Positions 30,944 through 42,254 of a stretch of 64,000 nt of DNA are shown one piece after another. Position numbers and translations under genes: made by a program. The DNA is from Dendrocalamus latiflorus (Eukaryota; Streptophyta; Magnoliopsida; Poales; Poaceae). The notes below the pieces were generated by a model that did no database searches, had not been told where the DNA came from, and saw nothing but the letters and a program-made list of their open reading frames with translations. Location: positions 14,117,455-14,181,454 of the forward strand of contig CM029617.1 in the NCBI GenBank assembly GCA_017311315.1, in the 5' to 3' direction. Each line of letters opens with the position of its first letter. The stretch's first letter is position 1.

Positions 30944-31440
30944 ATTACGGTGCAGAGAGAGTAGCATTAGAATTGACCTATCATCATTTTTGTTCTCACT
31001 TAACAAAGCAGAAGAAAAACACACGCCATTAATGAAACGATAACTTTACTAATCTGAATAACCATCCTCCCATCTCACTATCTTTTACAAATGAAAACCA
31101 GGGCTGAGCCGGCCTGGTGCCAACCCCCCAGGTCCACGTCGGCGCACGCACCGCACCGACTCCGGTCAACTCCAACGCCAAAGCGCCGGAACCAGCCAGC
31201 CCCCTACTGCACCCGCTTGCCGTTCCGCTGTTTCCATCCCACCGACCCCCTTCCGCTTCGCTCCCCCCACCCTGCTAAACCCCACCAACCCACCACGTGA
31301 CGCCCCCCTCTCTACTTCTCGCTTATGCTCCACGCCGCGCTGCTCGATCGCCCGCCCACCTAACCTCCTCTTGCGATCTCCTCCCCCCTAGCGAGACCTA
31401 GATCTGGTGGCCCCTTGCTCGCGCACGAAGCTGTCCGGTC

Positions 31441-31735
31441 GATGGTGTCCGCCGCGGCATAGGCGGGCATGCTCGCGGCCTGTGTGGTGCTGTTCATCCC
31501 CATGGGGCTAGCGGGCTGGCACCTCAGCCACAACAAGGTGCTCTTCTTCTCTGGCGCGCTCTTCGTCTCCCTCACCGTCGGCGTCCACCTTCTCGCCTCC
31601 TCCTTCCTCCCCCACCCCGCGCCATCGTCCTCGTCGTGCATCCCATTCCTGCACCGCATGTCGTGGGCGGACGTCGGCGCTGGGGGAGCAGAAGGCAGCG
31701 GCGCAGCAGGAGGGGCAGGGGGCGTGGGGAGGTGA
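31441..31735 (+). pseudogene. Small membrane-protein gene fragment
   Basis: A frame from ATG at 31441 (MVSAAA) is stopped by TAG at 31459-31461. After the next ATG (31469) it reads LAACVVLFIPMGLAGWHLSH and then NKVLFFSGALFVSLTVGVHL, two clear hydrophobic segments with the look of a conserved short plant membrane protein. Beyond that it becomes a low-complexity Ser/Gly/Ala tail to 31735. No introns are seen. The early stop and degenerate tail suggest a truncated copy. The function of the parent gene is not known to me. Confidence 0.4.
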
Positions 31736-31739
31736 AGCG

Positions 31740-33197
31740 GAAAGGGAGTGGAAGCAAGCAGAGTAGGAGAGGAGGGAGGCGAGAGAGGCCGGGTAGAAGA
31801 GGAGGTGGGAGATGGTAACTGTTGGTGGAAGTGAAGAGGAGGGGTAGTTACATGAGAGAGAGGGAGAGGGATGTTAGATACATGGTCAAGATTTCAGTAT
31901 TCAGATCGGACGGTTGAGAAGTGAGGAAGGAGAATGCACCAACCACCAACTCAAACTTATTAAATAGTAAGGATAATGGGTCGTCAACCATAAAAACAAT
32001 TCTCATAAAATAATTCCATGTCATAAATACAACGCTCAACTGAGCGGGCTAAATAATCCGGTACGTTCACTAAAAAAGCTATAGCAGCGCGTATGCACTA
32101 TCATATTCCATCAGCTTCCCCGACAGCAGAATATTTTTCGGACGGCCTCGTAAATACCCGTCATGTAAAGGTTACCCTTGGACCGAAACATGATTATATC
32201 GACTCATGAAAAGTTAGGAATTAACGACCATATTGACATTTCTAGGCTCAATTGGTGGTTTCTAGCTATGTTGTGATGTGTTCTTATATTTTAAAGTTGC
32301 TATGAAATGAAAAGTTTATTACTTTGTTTGGTAAATCAAGATTAAAATTACTCTATCCAGTCATAACAAAAATATCATTTTGAGGTACGCTGCAATCCAA
32401 TCTTTGAAACTTTGGTTATTCATATCTTTTTAAATATTTAGATTAAATATATAAAAATCATACGTGTAGATTTGCCTTGAAAATTTTTCCTAACATTATA
32501 ATTTCATTGAGTTTTATAAATATATTACAATAAAAATTATTGGTCAAAGTTTATTAAATTTTATAAATATATTACAATAAAAATTAATGGATAAATTTGT
32601 ATTTTAGGGACTGTGTCGATGTCCAAAACGACATTCGAGAGGTAGTTAAATTATGTTAACCAGTGATTGTCCTCTGACAATTCATCTTATTCTGGAACAC
32701 AAGTATATCTGTTTGTAACTTAATTGATTATGTAAAAGCAGTTGGTAAAATCAAATATCTAAATGCACTTTAACCAAACGAGATTATCATAATCTTCTGC
32801 AATGCCAGATGGAGCCTTAAGCTTGAAGCTAAATGGCCACGGTAATAGATGCTTTAGCTCCATGCATGATAGACTACCTATGTATCCGGTATATAGTAAC
32901 ATTGATTCCGTGGCTCCTGCAGTGATGTTAATTGCTCCATTTGAATGATCTGCATAATTGCATGGATCTCACTTTCTCCAATCACATCCATTATGGCACG
33001 ACACATCAATCAGAAAAAACTACGGTTGGATTAGCTACAACGTGTGAACAAAAGAACATATAATGGCACCAATGTAGCTACGACGATATACGCATCTAGC
33101 AGTTAGTTAAACAGGGCAGATCAATGGAGAAAGCAAGAAAAATACTCCAGATCGTCTTTATCAGAAAAAGTGGATGATGATATTTTCTTGCAAGACC
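31740..33197. other. Intergenic AT-rich sequence
   Basis: No gene seen. A roughly 31-bp direct repeat (TTTTATAAATATATTACAAT continuing AAAAATTA) occurs at about 32512-32543 and 32558-32589. A GC-poor stretch runs up to the CACTA element. Confidence 0.5.
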
Positions 33198-33221
33198 TAG
33201 CACTACTACTACAGAAAACGT

Positions 33222-33464
33222 CATCACAGACGGTTCGAAAACGCCATCATAGACAGTTTTGTGAACCGTCTGTATTTATGGGTCAGTGATAATCGAATGT
33301 CATCACAGACGGTTTTCGAACCGTCTGTGATTGTCAGCTATCACAGACGGTTTTTGAGTAAAAACCGTCTGTGATAGCTGATAATCACAGACGGTTTTTA
33401 GTTACAAACCGTCTGTGATACTGATCATCACAGACGGTTTTTGAGTAAAAACCGTCTATGATAT
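33222..33464. repeat. CACTA left subterminal hairpin repeats
   Basis: At least eight copies of TCACAGACGGTTTT or its inverse AAAACCGTCTGTGA, paired into adjacent stem-loops (for example 33343-33380, 33383-33420, 33427-33463). In En/Spm such motifs bind the TNPA-type protein. Confidence 0.9.
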
Positions 33465-33717
33465 TCTCTTCAACCCCTACATATATTTCTGTTTATTGGC
33501 TAGCCTCAGGAAATGCTAGCCATGCCCTCTGAAACAAGCAGATAAACAAGTATATGTATACATACAATTCACATCTCAATTCATTTGACAAACATCTAAT
33601 TCACATCACATTTCATTCACAGACAAAAGGCATCCATTTCGCAAATGAATTAATTGAAATGAAATAAAATATCCATTTACAAATTCACAATTACAGAGTG
33701 ATAAGAGCAATAAAAAA

Positions 33718-36311
33718 TCAATCTGCGTAGTGGAACTCTCCATCTGATTTTATGACTTTAGACCACAAAAACCAAATGAACTCTCCTCGAATTTTTGCTA
33801 AGTCCGCCTGTTCCAATGCAGATTTAGAGATGGGCGCAACCTGTAGATAGGAATATCAACGCGCGCACATATAAAACCTGACATGTATGAAATAAATGTG
33901 TGAAGATTGACAAACCTTAGAATTAGTGTTCTTGCTGGAATCGAGGAGTAGTCTCATATGGTGGCACACGTAGTATCCACGTGTGTTGCCCGGCTGCTGC
34001 TGGTGGCACTGCAAAAAATAGAATGTGTTAAATCAAGTGGCATTACTACTAAGTGTTGTATATGATTAATTAATGTGTAGTTAGCCAATACCCGAAAATT
34101 GCGATCATGTTTCAAGGGCTTGGCAGCTATCGTCGAGCCACTTGTTTGTTGAACATATGTGACGAACGACCTTCGTTATTCGAAAAAGTTAAATTAGTCA
34201 TTTGGAAGGAAAGAAAGAGTACAATGTACTTACCTATCGAGTATTTCGGCGATAGCTGTGTACTTGGATTTGTTCTTACTTAGAGAATCAAGGTATATAG
34301 CCTTGTTCCATTTTGGTATAATTACAATTAAAATCCAATGGAAGTTCCCATTGTATGGCATAAGAACAAATTCCTTATCGCGGTGAGCCAGCAATGCTTT
34401 TGTAATATAGTTCTCGACGAAGGATGCATTCTCGTTGATGGTATCAATGGCGACCAAGCGTGGGTCCAGAAAACCAATTGGTGATTTCAATGATCTAGCT
34501 TCGGTCAGCATGAATCTATATATATACACAGAAAAGCAACAAATTGTGACATATATCAGTATTACGTGAATAGAGACTGTGATTGTACAGACTTACAGCG
34601 TCCAGCATCGAACGAGTGAGGCGTCGAGAGCGTTGAGCGTGAAAAGACCAAATATATCGTCAAAGGTCACCTGGAAGACACATTCCTGAACTTCGTGCAA
34701 GAAATGTTCCGGCTTGAATTTGACAATGATACCTGAGCGTCGTTCTGCCTCTGGTCTATTGGACTGTTCCATATACCAAACGTGGAATCTTTGGCAACCA
34801 AGTCCTAGCTTTGTGAGGTGCTCTTGCAGGAATATCATCGGCTCGCCTAGCACGAATTTGTGGGCCAATGGTAGGTACGGGATATCGCCATCATCCTTCG
34901 TCTTTGATTTGCCATGGCCACTGCCTCGACTGCAGGTCGACTTCATGGTAGTCGACTGTAATGGTACAGACGGTGCAAGTTGCTTTGGCGAGAATAGCAC
35001 CCGTGGAGATAGCACCGGTGCAGGTAGCTCTGCTTCGCACTGCCCGTGTGGAGATGGCACCAGTGCATGTTGTTGTGGTTCGCATTGCACTTCTGGTCCT
35101 GCTACCGGTGAAGAAGCCTCCAGGGAGATGTCGCTTTTGGGCCACTGGATGAATGTTCCAATGGTCTGTCCTAGAGTCACGATCTCGTCGTTGGGGGGCT
35201 TCGGTAGCGGGACCACCTCAAAATTGACATACACACCATCCACATTAACTTTTGCGAAGCCTGGCGCTAAAGCTTGACCGTGCACCATGGCCCCGATACC
35301 AGACGAATATGCCTGGCCCCAAGCAGCGTACAAGGGAATGGAGCCATATCTCACTTGGAGCCTGCACTTCGTAGGCTCCTACATAACGATACAAAATTAG
35401 TTACTCGAATAGGCCTACCAATGGAGCAAGCATTCGAGAGGTAAAAATTATTACCAGGATGTCGTCCACAGGAAATTTGGACTGGGTTTGCGTCGGATTG
35501 GACGCGCAGCTACTCGGACGGTTGTGCGGGCTAGCTAGCACAGGAGCGGCGGTAGCAGCCTGCTGACTTTCAGTTTGTTTCCGCACTTCATCTCTGATTA
35601 CACCAGCTAGCTCACCCATTAGCTCCTCTCTAAGAGATTCCTTGATCTCTTCTCGTAGCTGTGCGTCACGCTCGGCTTTGTTTCTCTTCCTACGCCGATA
35701 CATTCCGGAGTCATCTTGGAAACCATGTTTCCAAGGAACGTAAAGCCCAAGGCCTCTCGTACGACCCGGGTGCTCCTTGTTTCCCAGGGCCACAGAGAGC
35801 ATATCATTCTCCCTTGTTCCCTGGAATGATCCCAGGGTAGATTCAAAACTCAGCTCTTCCTGCACGTGCACAACATGTCATTTCAATTCGTACGAAGTTG
35901 TGGAGTAATTACATGCTACGTAGTTCGATCGATATCTTACCAGGCGCTGGGACACTTGCTGGTCTGCAGGGTTTCGAAAGGAGACGTCCCCCGATGTCGT
36001 TGTAGATGACCTTGCTCTAATCCAATTTCGAGCGCGCTCATCCGGGATATTGGAAAACTGCGGGGCGATGTCCTATGCAACAGCCAGGTCATCCTCCTTC
36101 CTCCACTGCGGGATTTTACCCGCATACCCAGATGTGCCAAGTCTGTGGGGTGTGTGTTTTTTGCCTAGAGGGCCTTGTGCGCCACACTTGTACTTTTGAA
36201 ATCTTCGGTCGTTTTCATCGCCTTGAACTCTTCCCATTGTGGTTCCAGGAATGGGTATTTATGAACAGACATTTCGTCCGTCTCCACGTATTTCCTGACT
36301 AACTGAATCAT
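33718..36311 (-). pseudogene. CACTA accessory gene with C-terminal Ulp1-like (C48) protease domain
   Basis: Minus strand, seven segments that splice in phase: 36311-35941 (start approximate), 35859-35455, 35378-34597, 34515-34234, 34170-34092, 34008-33916, 33840-33718. All use GT...AG (GTAAGA, GTAATA, GTAAGT, GTAAGT, GTATTG, GTTTGT). The second exon has GNKEHPGRTRGLG, a common plant CACTA motif, and a charged coiled coil. The third has VNFEVVPLPKPPNDEIVTLG (DUF8039-like). The fourth is Ulp1-like, with FHWILIVI (His) and IYLDS (Asp). In the sixth, the position where QQPGN(x)LCGYYVC is usual reads QQPGNTRGYYVC, so the expected nucleophilic Cys is absent. TAG at 36073-36075 and a frameshift near 36155 break exon 1. 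The role in transposition is unknown. Confidence 0.75.
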
Positions 36312-37200
36312 CGCTACTGGCGCACGTGATCCAGAGACCAGAGATGAAGAAAAGAAGTAGGAAGAAGCAGATGGATAGTCGCTCAGCGAAGAAGTCGACT
36401 ATGTCGGCTGCTCACCGAAGAATCTGGGAATGTCTTTTTTTTTGAACTTTTATAATAAAATTGCCTTGAATTTTGTAATACTATTGCTACAAGGTCTCTA
36501 AACAAAGTTCTATGAAGCAAATCACACAAACTAGTGTTTTAAGGTCATTGAACCGGATACACTAGAATGCTTTACTTGCTTCATGCCCTTTGATCATATA
36601 CTCTTCCTTGATTGGTTAATTTGTGCTCTCAAATTGTAGGGTTGCACAAGATTAATCTTGGCGGTCCCGCTACTAAATCATATACTCTTCAATCTTCAGT
36701 ATTTTGAGCTCTAGATACAAACTCTACAATCTCAAGATCAAGATATATTCAGCAGGCATATATTCAGACAGCAGTATTCATACAGATCAAGACCATACAG
36801 GTTAACTTTGCCCAATAATTCAGTCTTTTAACTTATCAAGATTAAATCCTAACAGATCAATTTAATAACATGCTATAACCTGAAAACTGCATGAACCGAC
36901 AGCTATTAGAGCTCAAAGACCGAATGAACCAATCTCAGTATATGAATTTATCATCATCGAGCAACTGTAAATCCCACAGGCAATCTCAGTATATAGAAGA
37001 TTAACAAACTTGAATATACATGAATGCAACTAAGCAACTAACCATAACAGTAAGCATAACAAACTTGAATATACAGTAAGCATATACCATAACAGTAAGC
37101 ATATACATGAATGCAACTAACCATATACATAACAGTAAGCAACTAACAGTAAGCCCTAAACCCTAACACTAAGTATGAAGCATCAAGCATCAACCCTAAA
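36312..37200 (-). other. Upstream intron/leader region of the CACTA accessory gene
   Basis: AT-rich, no coding frame. From 37020 to 37206 it has many copies of AACAGTAAGCATATACAT-like repeats and two blocks of CCCTAAACCCTAA (about 37154-37168 and 37194-37208). Likely intron or leader between the promoter at 37.57 kb and the first recognised exon. Confidence 0.4.
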
Positions 37201-37202
37201 CC

Positions 37203-37550
37203 CTAACAGTAAGCATGAAGCTCGGGGAGGGATTTGATGACCTTAGGGTTTTGGTGACGGAGGAGGAGGCGGCGACGACGGAGGAGGAGGAGGCAGGAAC
37301 GGAGGAGGAGGAGGCGGCGACGCAGGAGGAGGCGGCGGCGGCGACGGAGGAGGAGGAGGCGGCGACGCAGGAGGAGGAGGAGGCGACGGGCTCGGGGAGG
37401 CGGCGACGGAGGAGGAGGAGGCTGCGGCGACGTCTTCGTCCGGGGAGGCGGCCGGCGAGGGCTCGGGGAGGCAGCCGGCGAGGGCTCGGGGAGGCGGCGG
37501 CGACGACGGGCTCGGGATTTAGATTTAGATCGAATAACTACAGCGCACAC
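37203..37550 (-). other. GGAGGAGGCGGCGAC-type minisatellite in the 5' leader of the CACTA gene
   Basis: A trinucleotide-rich block on the plus strand (GGAGGAGGAGGCGGCGACG variants), giving Arg/Leu-rich frames on the minus strand and Glu/Ala-rich frames on the plus strand. It follows a minus-strand leader CTAGGGTTTCCC near 37550-37562, typical of plant 5' ends. Whether it is translated cannot be decided. Confidence 0.5.
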
Positions 37551-37570
37551 GGGAAACCCTAGCGAGAGGG

Positions 37571-37579
37571 TATATATAG
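37571..37579 (-). promoter_or_regulatory. TATA box of the CACTA accessory gene
   Basis: On the minus strand CCCTATATATACCC is followed after about 10 bases by CTAGGGTTTCCC, a plausible transcription start region. The hairpin of subterminal motif at 37588-37634 lies directly upstream. Confidence 0.6.
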
Positions 37580-37587
37580 GGAGATTA

Positions 37588-37634
37588 TCACAGACGGTTC
37601 TGAACTTCTAAGTTTAGAACCGTCTGTGATAAGC
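37588..37634. repeat. Internal copy of the CACTA subterminal hairpin
   Basis: TTATCACAGACGGTTCT and its inverse AGAACCGTCTGTGATAA are separated by about 13 bases. It is the same motif as at both ends of the element but about 3 kb inside, next to the internal TATA box. Confidence 0.85.
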
Positions 37635-37814
37635 CTTTGCCGGCTGTTGTTATTAAGACAACACCAATAACTACACAGCTGCATTCATATCAACCACCAA
37701 ACAGCTGCATTCATATACAACACCAATCAGCTGCATTCACACAGTGTATTTCTTGATACATTTTGTCATTCTCAAATACATCACACATATACATAAATGC
37801 CAATACACATACAT

Positions 37815-37960
37815 TTTCACATATACATTTTGTCACATATTTTCACATATACATCTCAAAATTGACTACATCACACATTTTCACATATACATCTCAAAAT
37901 TGACTACATCACATATTTTCACATATACATCTCAAAATTGTCACACATTTTCACATATAC
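37815..37960 (+). repeat. Short tandem repeats, 30-47 bp, CACATTTTCACATATACATC type
   Basis: Repeats of TTTTCACATATACATCTCAA followed by AATTGACTACATCACA occur about four times between the two CACTA genes. No gene is visible from 37640 to 38160. Confidence 0.75.
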
Positions 37961-38162
37961 ATTCTTATTGTACTTGCTTATTTCCTTTAAAAATTAGCCC
38001 TTCATCATGATCAATGCGTACATAACTAGTTTCGCCACGTTGTTCATCGTCGACCCTTATGCCATTTCCAAAAGGAGGTAACTCGTCAAATTGATTGTAT
38101 TCCTCCTCGTCCACTACATTCTCCACTCCGACAATTCTCCTTTTTCCATGAAGAACTACATG

Positions 38163-40140
38163 TCATTTCTTATTTGCCGGGTCGGTTACATAGAAAACTT
38201 GAACAACTTGATTGGCGAGTACGAATGGTTCGTCTTTATACCCGACACGTTGGAGGTCCACGGTCGTGACACCGTACTTGTCAACCTTCACCTGTGGGAG
38301 ATGCACCCAACGGCAGCGAAATAAGGGGATCTTGAAAACCACATAGTCGAGCTCCCAAATCTCTTCTATGAAGCCATAGTACGAGTTTCTCGACCCATCG
38401 GTACTGAATGCATCTATGCGGACACCGCTGTTCTGGTTAGTGCTCTTGACATCCTGAGACTGCGTATAGAATGTGTACCCATTTATGTCATATTCTTGCC
38501 ATGTCACAACTGTAAATGTCGGCCCTTTTGCCAACCATGTCAGCGTCTCACTCGGCGAGCTCCTAGCGATTTGCTCCTTCAACCATTGGTTGAACCAACG
38601 TTTGTGTTGCCTCATGATCCAAACATCCGTCCGCTCTGGATTCTGTTGCCGAAGCACATCCTTGTGTTGGTCCACATAAGGCGCCACTTCAGTCATGTGT
38701 TGCAACACCGTGAAATGGGCTTGAGTATACGTGTCCATATCTGGAGTAATTGCTTTCCTTCCGATAGTTCCGAGACCCTTCAGCCTCCCCTCATGACGAG
38801 ATTGAGGAACACCTATCGGTTGAATCTGAGCCATATAATCGACACAAAACTCAATGACCTCTTCGCTTGCATAACCTTCGACGATGCTGCCCTCCGGCCG
38901 AGAACGATTCCGTACGTAGGACTTGAGAATTCCCATGAACCTCTCAAATGGGTACATGCTACGTAGGAATACGGGCCCGCACATTTTTATCTCCCACACA
39001 ACGTGAACAATGAGATGGACCATGATATCGAAAAACGAAGGAGGGAAATACATTTCAAGATGACATAGAGTCATCACCACCTCGTCCTGCAGAGCATCTA
39101 GTCCTTCGGGATCGATGACCTTCTGAGCAATTGTGTTAAAGAAATAACATAGCCTCATGATTGTCTCTCGGACTTTGATCGGCAAAATATTTCTAATTGC
39201 AATAGGGAGCATCTGTGTCATCAGCACATGACAATCATGAGACTTCATGCCATTTAACTTCAAATCTTGCATCGAAACAAGTTTCTTCACGTTGCCGGAG
39301 TAACCAGACAGAACTTTGACACCATACAAGCACTGGCATAGTTCTGTTTTCTCAGCCTTGGACAGAGTGTGACACGCAGGGGGAAGGTACGTTCGTCCAT
39401 TATCAGTGCATGTCGGTGCTAACTCAGGCCTGATGTTCATGTCAGCCAAGTCAAGCCGTGCGTTGACACCGTCCTTTGTTTTATCACGGATGTTCAGTAA
39501 GAGACCAATCAAGCTGTTGCACACATTCTTTTCTACGTGCATGATGTCGATGCAGTGCCGAACATCTAGGTACTCCCAATAAGGTAAGTCCCAAAATATT
39601 GATCTCTTCTTCCAGGTGTTCTTCTCATGAGCCCTCAATTTATGTCCCTTTCCGAGGACAACATCTAAATCCTTAACCATATCATAAACCTCGTGTCCCC
39701 TTAAATGCCTTGGAGCTGAACCGTCTTCCTTCTCTCCGTCAAATTGTTTCTTCATCTTGCGGTATGGGTGAGCCCTCCGAAGGAACCGGCGGTGACGCAT
39801 GTAGACGATTTTGCGTGAGTGTCTCAGCCACACACTCTCGGTACCATCTAAACAGTGAGTACAACCTTTGGCACCTTTTGTACTATGGCCCGATAGGTTA
39901 CCAAGGGCAGGATAATCATTTATGGTGCAGAACAATAAAGAGCGCAGAGTGAAGTTCTCTCATTTGTATGCATCCCATACCTGTACCCCTTCGTTCCACA
40001 GTACTTTTAGATCTTCCACCAACGGTGCTAGGAATACATCGATATCATTCCCAGGTTGTTTTGGCCCTTGGATAAGTATCGACATGCTATCCTCTACGAC
40101 ATTATGGGCTATGCTACTGATTATTTGCCCAGGCTGGAGG
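38163..40140 (-). pseudogene. CACTA transposase, TNP2 C-terminal half with DUF4218 and DUF4216
   Basis: The main frame is 590 codons (39935 to 38163). It includes FCTINDYPALGNLSGHSTKG and CTHCLDG (TNP2 core), HCIDIMHVEKNVCNSLIG, then LKLNGMKSHDCHVLMTQMLP (DUF4218 start), FFDIMVHLIVH and SMYPFERFMGILKSYVRNRS, and finally VTWQEYDINGYTFYT and FSTDGSRNSYYGFIEEIWEL (DUF4216). Upstream to about 40140 the TNP2 frame continues (NDIDVFLAPLVEDLKVLWNE) but is cut by TGA at 39960-39962. The TNP2 N-terminus with its first catalytic residues is missing; 40140-40250 is unrelated in this frame. TNP2 is the catalytic transposase of CACTA elements. Probably inactive. Confidence 0.88.
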
Positions 40141-40426
40141 AGGAAGTGCTGAGGACAAGGACAATCTTAACGGCGTTCGAGAAGTCAGCGGCTGATCCTC
40201 CAAGTCCCAAAGTCGAAGAAGAAGCGTACGAAGCCCAAAAGATTACAATCTAGGAAACTCTTTACCTGTGCGACTTTTGTAGTAAATTTGTCTCTAATTG
40301 AAACTAATAAATTTGCCTTTAATTTGTGATCTCTTGTCTCAGTAGTTCTGTAGTTAAGTTATTAGAAGCAATGTGTACTTATATATTAACCTCTGATCAT
40401 GAACAGAATATGACAGACAAAGGGAC

Positions 40427-40655
40427 ATCACAGACGGTTCTTGTTAAAAACCGTCTGTGAACATTAACAGACGGTTCTTAACAACAACCGTCTGTGATAG
40501 TCTACACAACACAGACGGTTTTTAATAAAAACCGTCTGTGATACTCGTTTTATCCGACGCCACTAACACAGACGGTGTTCAAATTAAAACCGTCTGTGTT
40601 AGTGTCAATCATAAACAGTTTGACAAAACCGTCTGTGATTGGTCGTCTAGTATAA
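40427..40655. repeat. CACTA right subterminal hairpin repeats
   Basis: Copies of CACAGACGGTT(C/T)TT and the inverse AAAACCGTCTGTGA pair as four successive stem-loops, mirroring the left end. They end just before the terminal repeat at 40658-40672. Confidence 0.9.
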
Positions 40656-41022
40656 GACTTTCTGTAGTAGTGTAGGAAACTTTATCCATCACACAGGTAT
40701 TATTCTCAACGTATTTAATGAAGTGTGGCAATGTTACTACAACGTACAACTCGACCTACCACACGAATTATCTATATAAATGATAATTTTATGATATTCT
40801 AAATCAGCATTTTTACCTGGACGACATATATAATTCCATCTGTTGGTGTGCTTCCAAACAATATGTACTATGTACAGTATACATATACATCAAAATCAGT
40901 CTCCAAAACTACCATACATAAATCCCACTCAACAGTTCCTGCAACATGGAGAAAGAGTGAGAGAGGTGGCACTCTCGCTAGTACTGGTGTGTATGTTGCT
41001 GGAAGCAAGCCAACAAATTTGG

Positions 41023-41250
41023 GTGCGTTCTTTTATGCTATGATTTATGATTTGAAATTTTGAATTTTAATTGTTCACGAGAGACAGTACGCAGAGTAAG
41101 TAGTCGTATGCGATTTTGATCGTACAACTGAATTCAATTTTTTTACTATAATTTTTGTATTAATTTTATCTTAAAAAATACACCGTTTAAAAATTAGTTA
41201 CTGTAACCTAAGTCATAAACTATAAATTGTAAGTGGAGTTGAACTTGCCG
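41023..41250. repeat. Dispersed repeat family R, copy 1
   Basis: Begins near GTGCGTTCTTTTATGC and contains TATGATTT, CACGAGAGACAGTACG, ACACCGTTTAAAAATTAGTTA, CATAAACTATAAATTG. The same order of blocks occurs at 45466-45702 and 47602-47812. No long coding frame. Confidence 0.6.
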
Positions 41251-42254
41251 AAACCTCCTCGCTGACCTCAACTGTCGCAATCTCCCTACAACGCTTTTGA
41301 AGAAACGCGACAAGATCGAGCCCTTTTTGACTCTTATGTGCGGCCTCCCTCCAACTTAAAATGCCAAAAGGAGGTCCCCGGCTAACCAATCCAATAAGAT
41401 CTCTGACTCACAGGCTCAACAACAGCACATTCCCCTCCACTGACCCTTGTATCCCTTCACCCTTTACTATAGTTTAACCATATCTTCCTACGCGCCATAC
41501 TTGGAAAGCAAGTCTACATGAGTGCCATTTTACATTGCTACCTCTCACGTTTTGAAACTGAAACCCATATGAACACCACAAGCAGATATGATGTAGTTGT
41601 TCAGCAACTGCACGCGCTTACGCGCCATCAGATCACACATAGGTGGTTTTGGATTAAGCGCGATGGTGAATGGAAAAAGTTGTCGGCCATGGATGAACTA
41701 TGAGCGCCTTTCTTGCGAGTGTGTTTGGAACGCAGGCCGGAAACAGTTCAATTTCTAGAGGGACCGGAGAATATTTCAGTGTTCAGGCCTGAATTTCTTT
41801 TTCTTCTCTTCTTGAAAGAAAGCCCTGCGTTCCCTTCTGAATTTGGTGCATCTTGTTCTCCATGTTGGCTAAACTGCTGGTTCCAATCAATGAAGTTCTG
41901 CATGCTTCCTCCGCTCTGGTCTGGACTTTTGTAATTCAAAGGAGGGAAGGGAACCCATGCATGGGTATGACGGCTTGCGATTAAATACCAGAACACTGTT
42001 GTCGTTCCTGCCAACGCAATGTAGCTCCCAAACAACATGAGTGAAAGCTCTGAATTCAACTGTTTACAGGCGGGGAAAAATTGTTACATGCTCATTGATT
42101 GTACAAACTACAAATGTCTAGTTGTCTACTACAGATCAGAAAAGCTGCGACTAGGATCTTCTCAAGCGAAGGACGCGCGCGACGCATGTGCCCGTGGCTC
42201 CCACCTCGCAGTTCACACATGCACAGTGGCGCCGGCCACTGCGCTGCATCATCG
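41251..42254. other. Sequence downstream of the LRR pseudokinase gene
   Basis: No gene recognised. Minus-strand 42060-41750 has an open frame of 103 codons (SYIALAGTTTVFWYLIASRH) that I cannot match. 42050-42250 probably includes the 3' untranslated region of the pseudokinase gene. Confidence 0.35.

Larger units (their letters stand above)
33201..40672. mobile_element. CACTA (En/Spm) DNA transposon, 7.5 kb
   Basis: The left end is CACTACTACTACAGAAAACG at 33201. The right end read inward is CACTACTACAGAAAG from 40672. Both are flanked by TAG (33198-33200 and 40673-40675), the 3-bp duplication of CACTA elements. The left terminus has one extra TAC triplet. Both ends carry arrays of a subterminal motif, ATCACAGACGGTTTTT and its inverse, arranged as hairpins. 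Inside, minus strand, are a multi-exon accessory gene (33718-36311) and a TNP2-type transposase (38163-40140). Several stops suggest it is no longer autonomous. Confidence 0.93.

Noticed and set aside
31091..31300. 69-codon plus-strand Pro-rich frame before the membrane-protein fragment
   Set aside because: Looks like GC-rich leader sequence; no recognised domain.
37150..37210. Possible interstitial telomere
   Set aside because: Only two repeat units per block; a telo-box or chance motif is enough.
37215..37562. 115-codon plus-strand Glu/Ala-rich frame
   Set aside because: Generated by the GGAGGAGG trinucleotide repeat; the promoter signals point to the minus strand.
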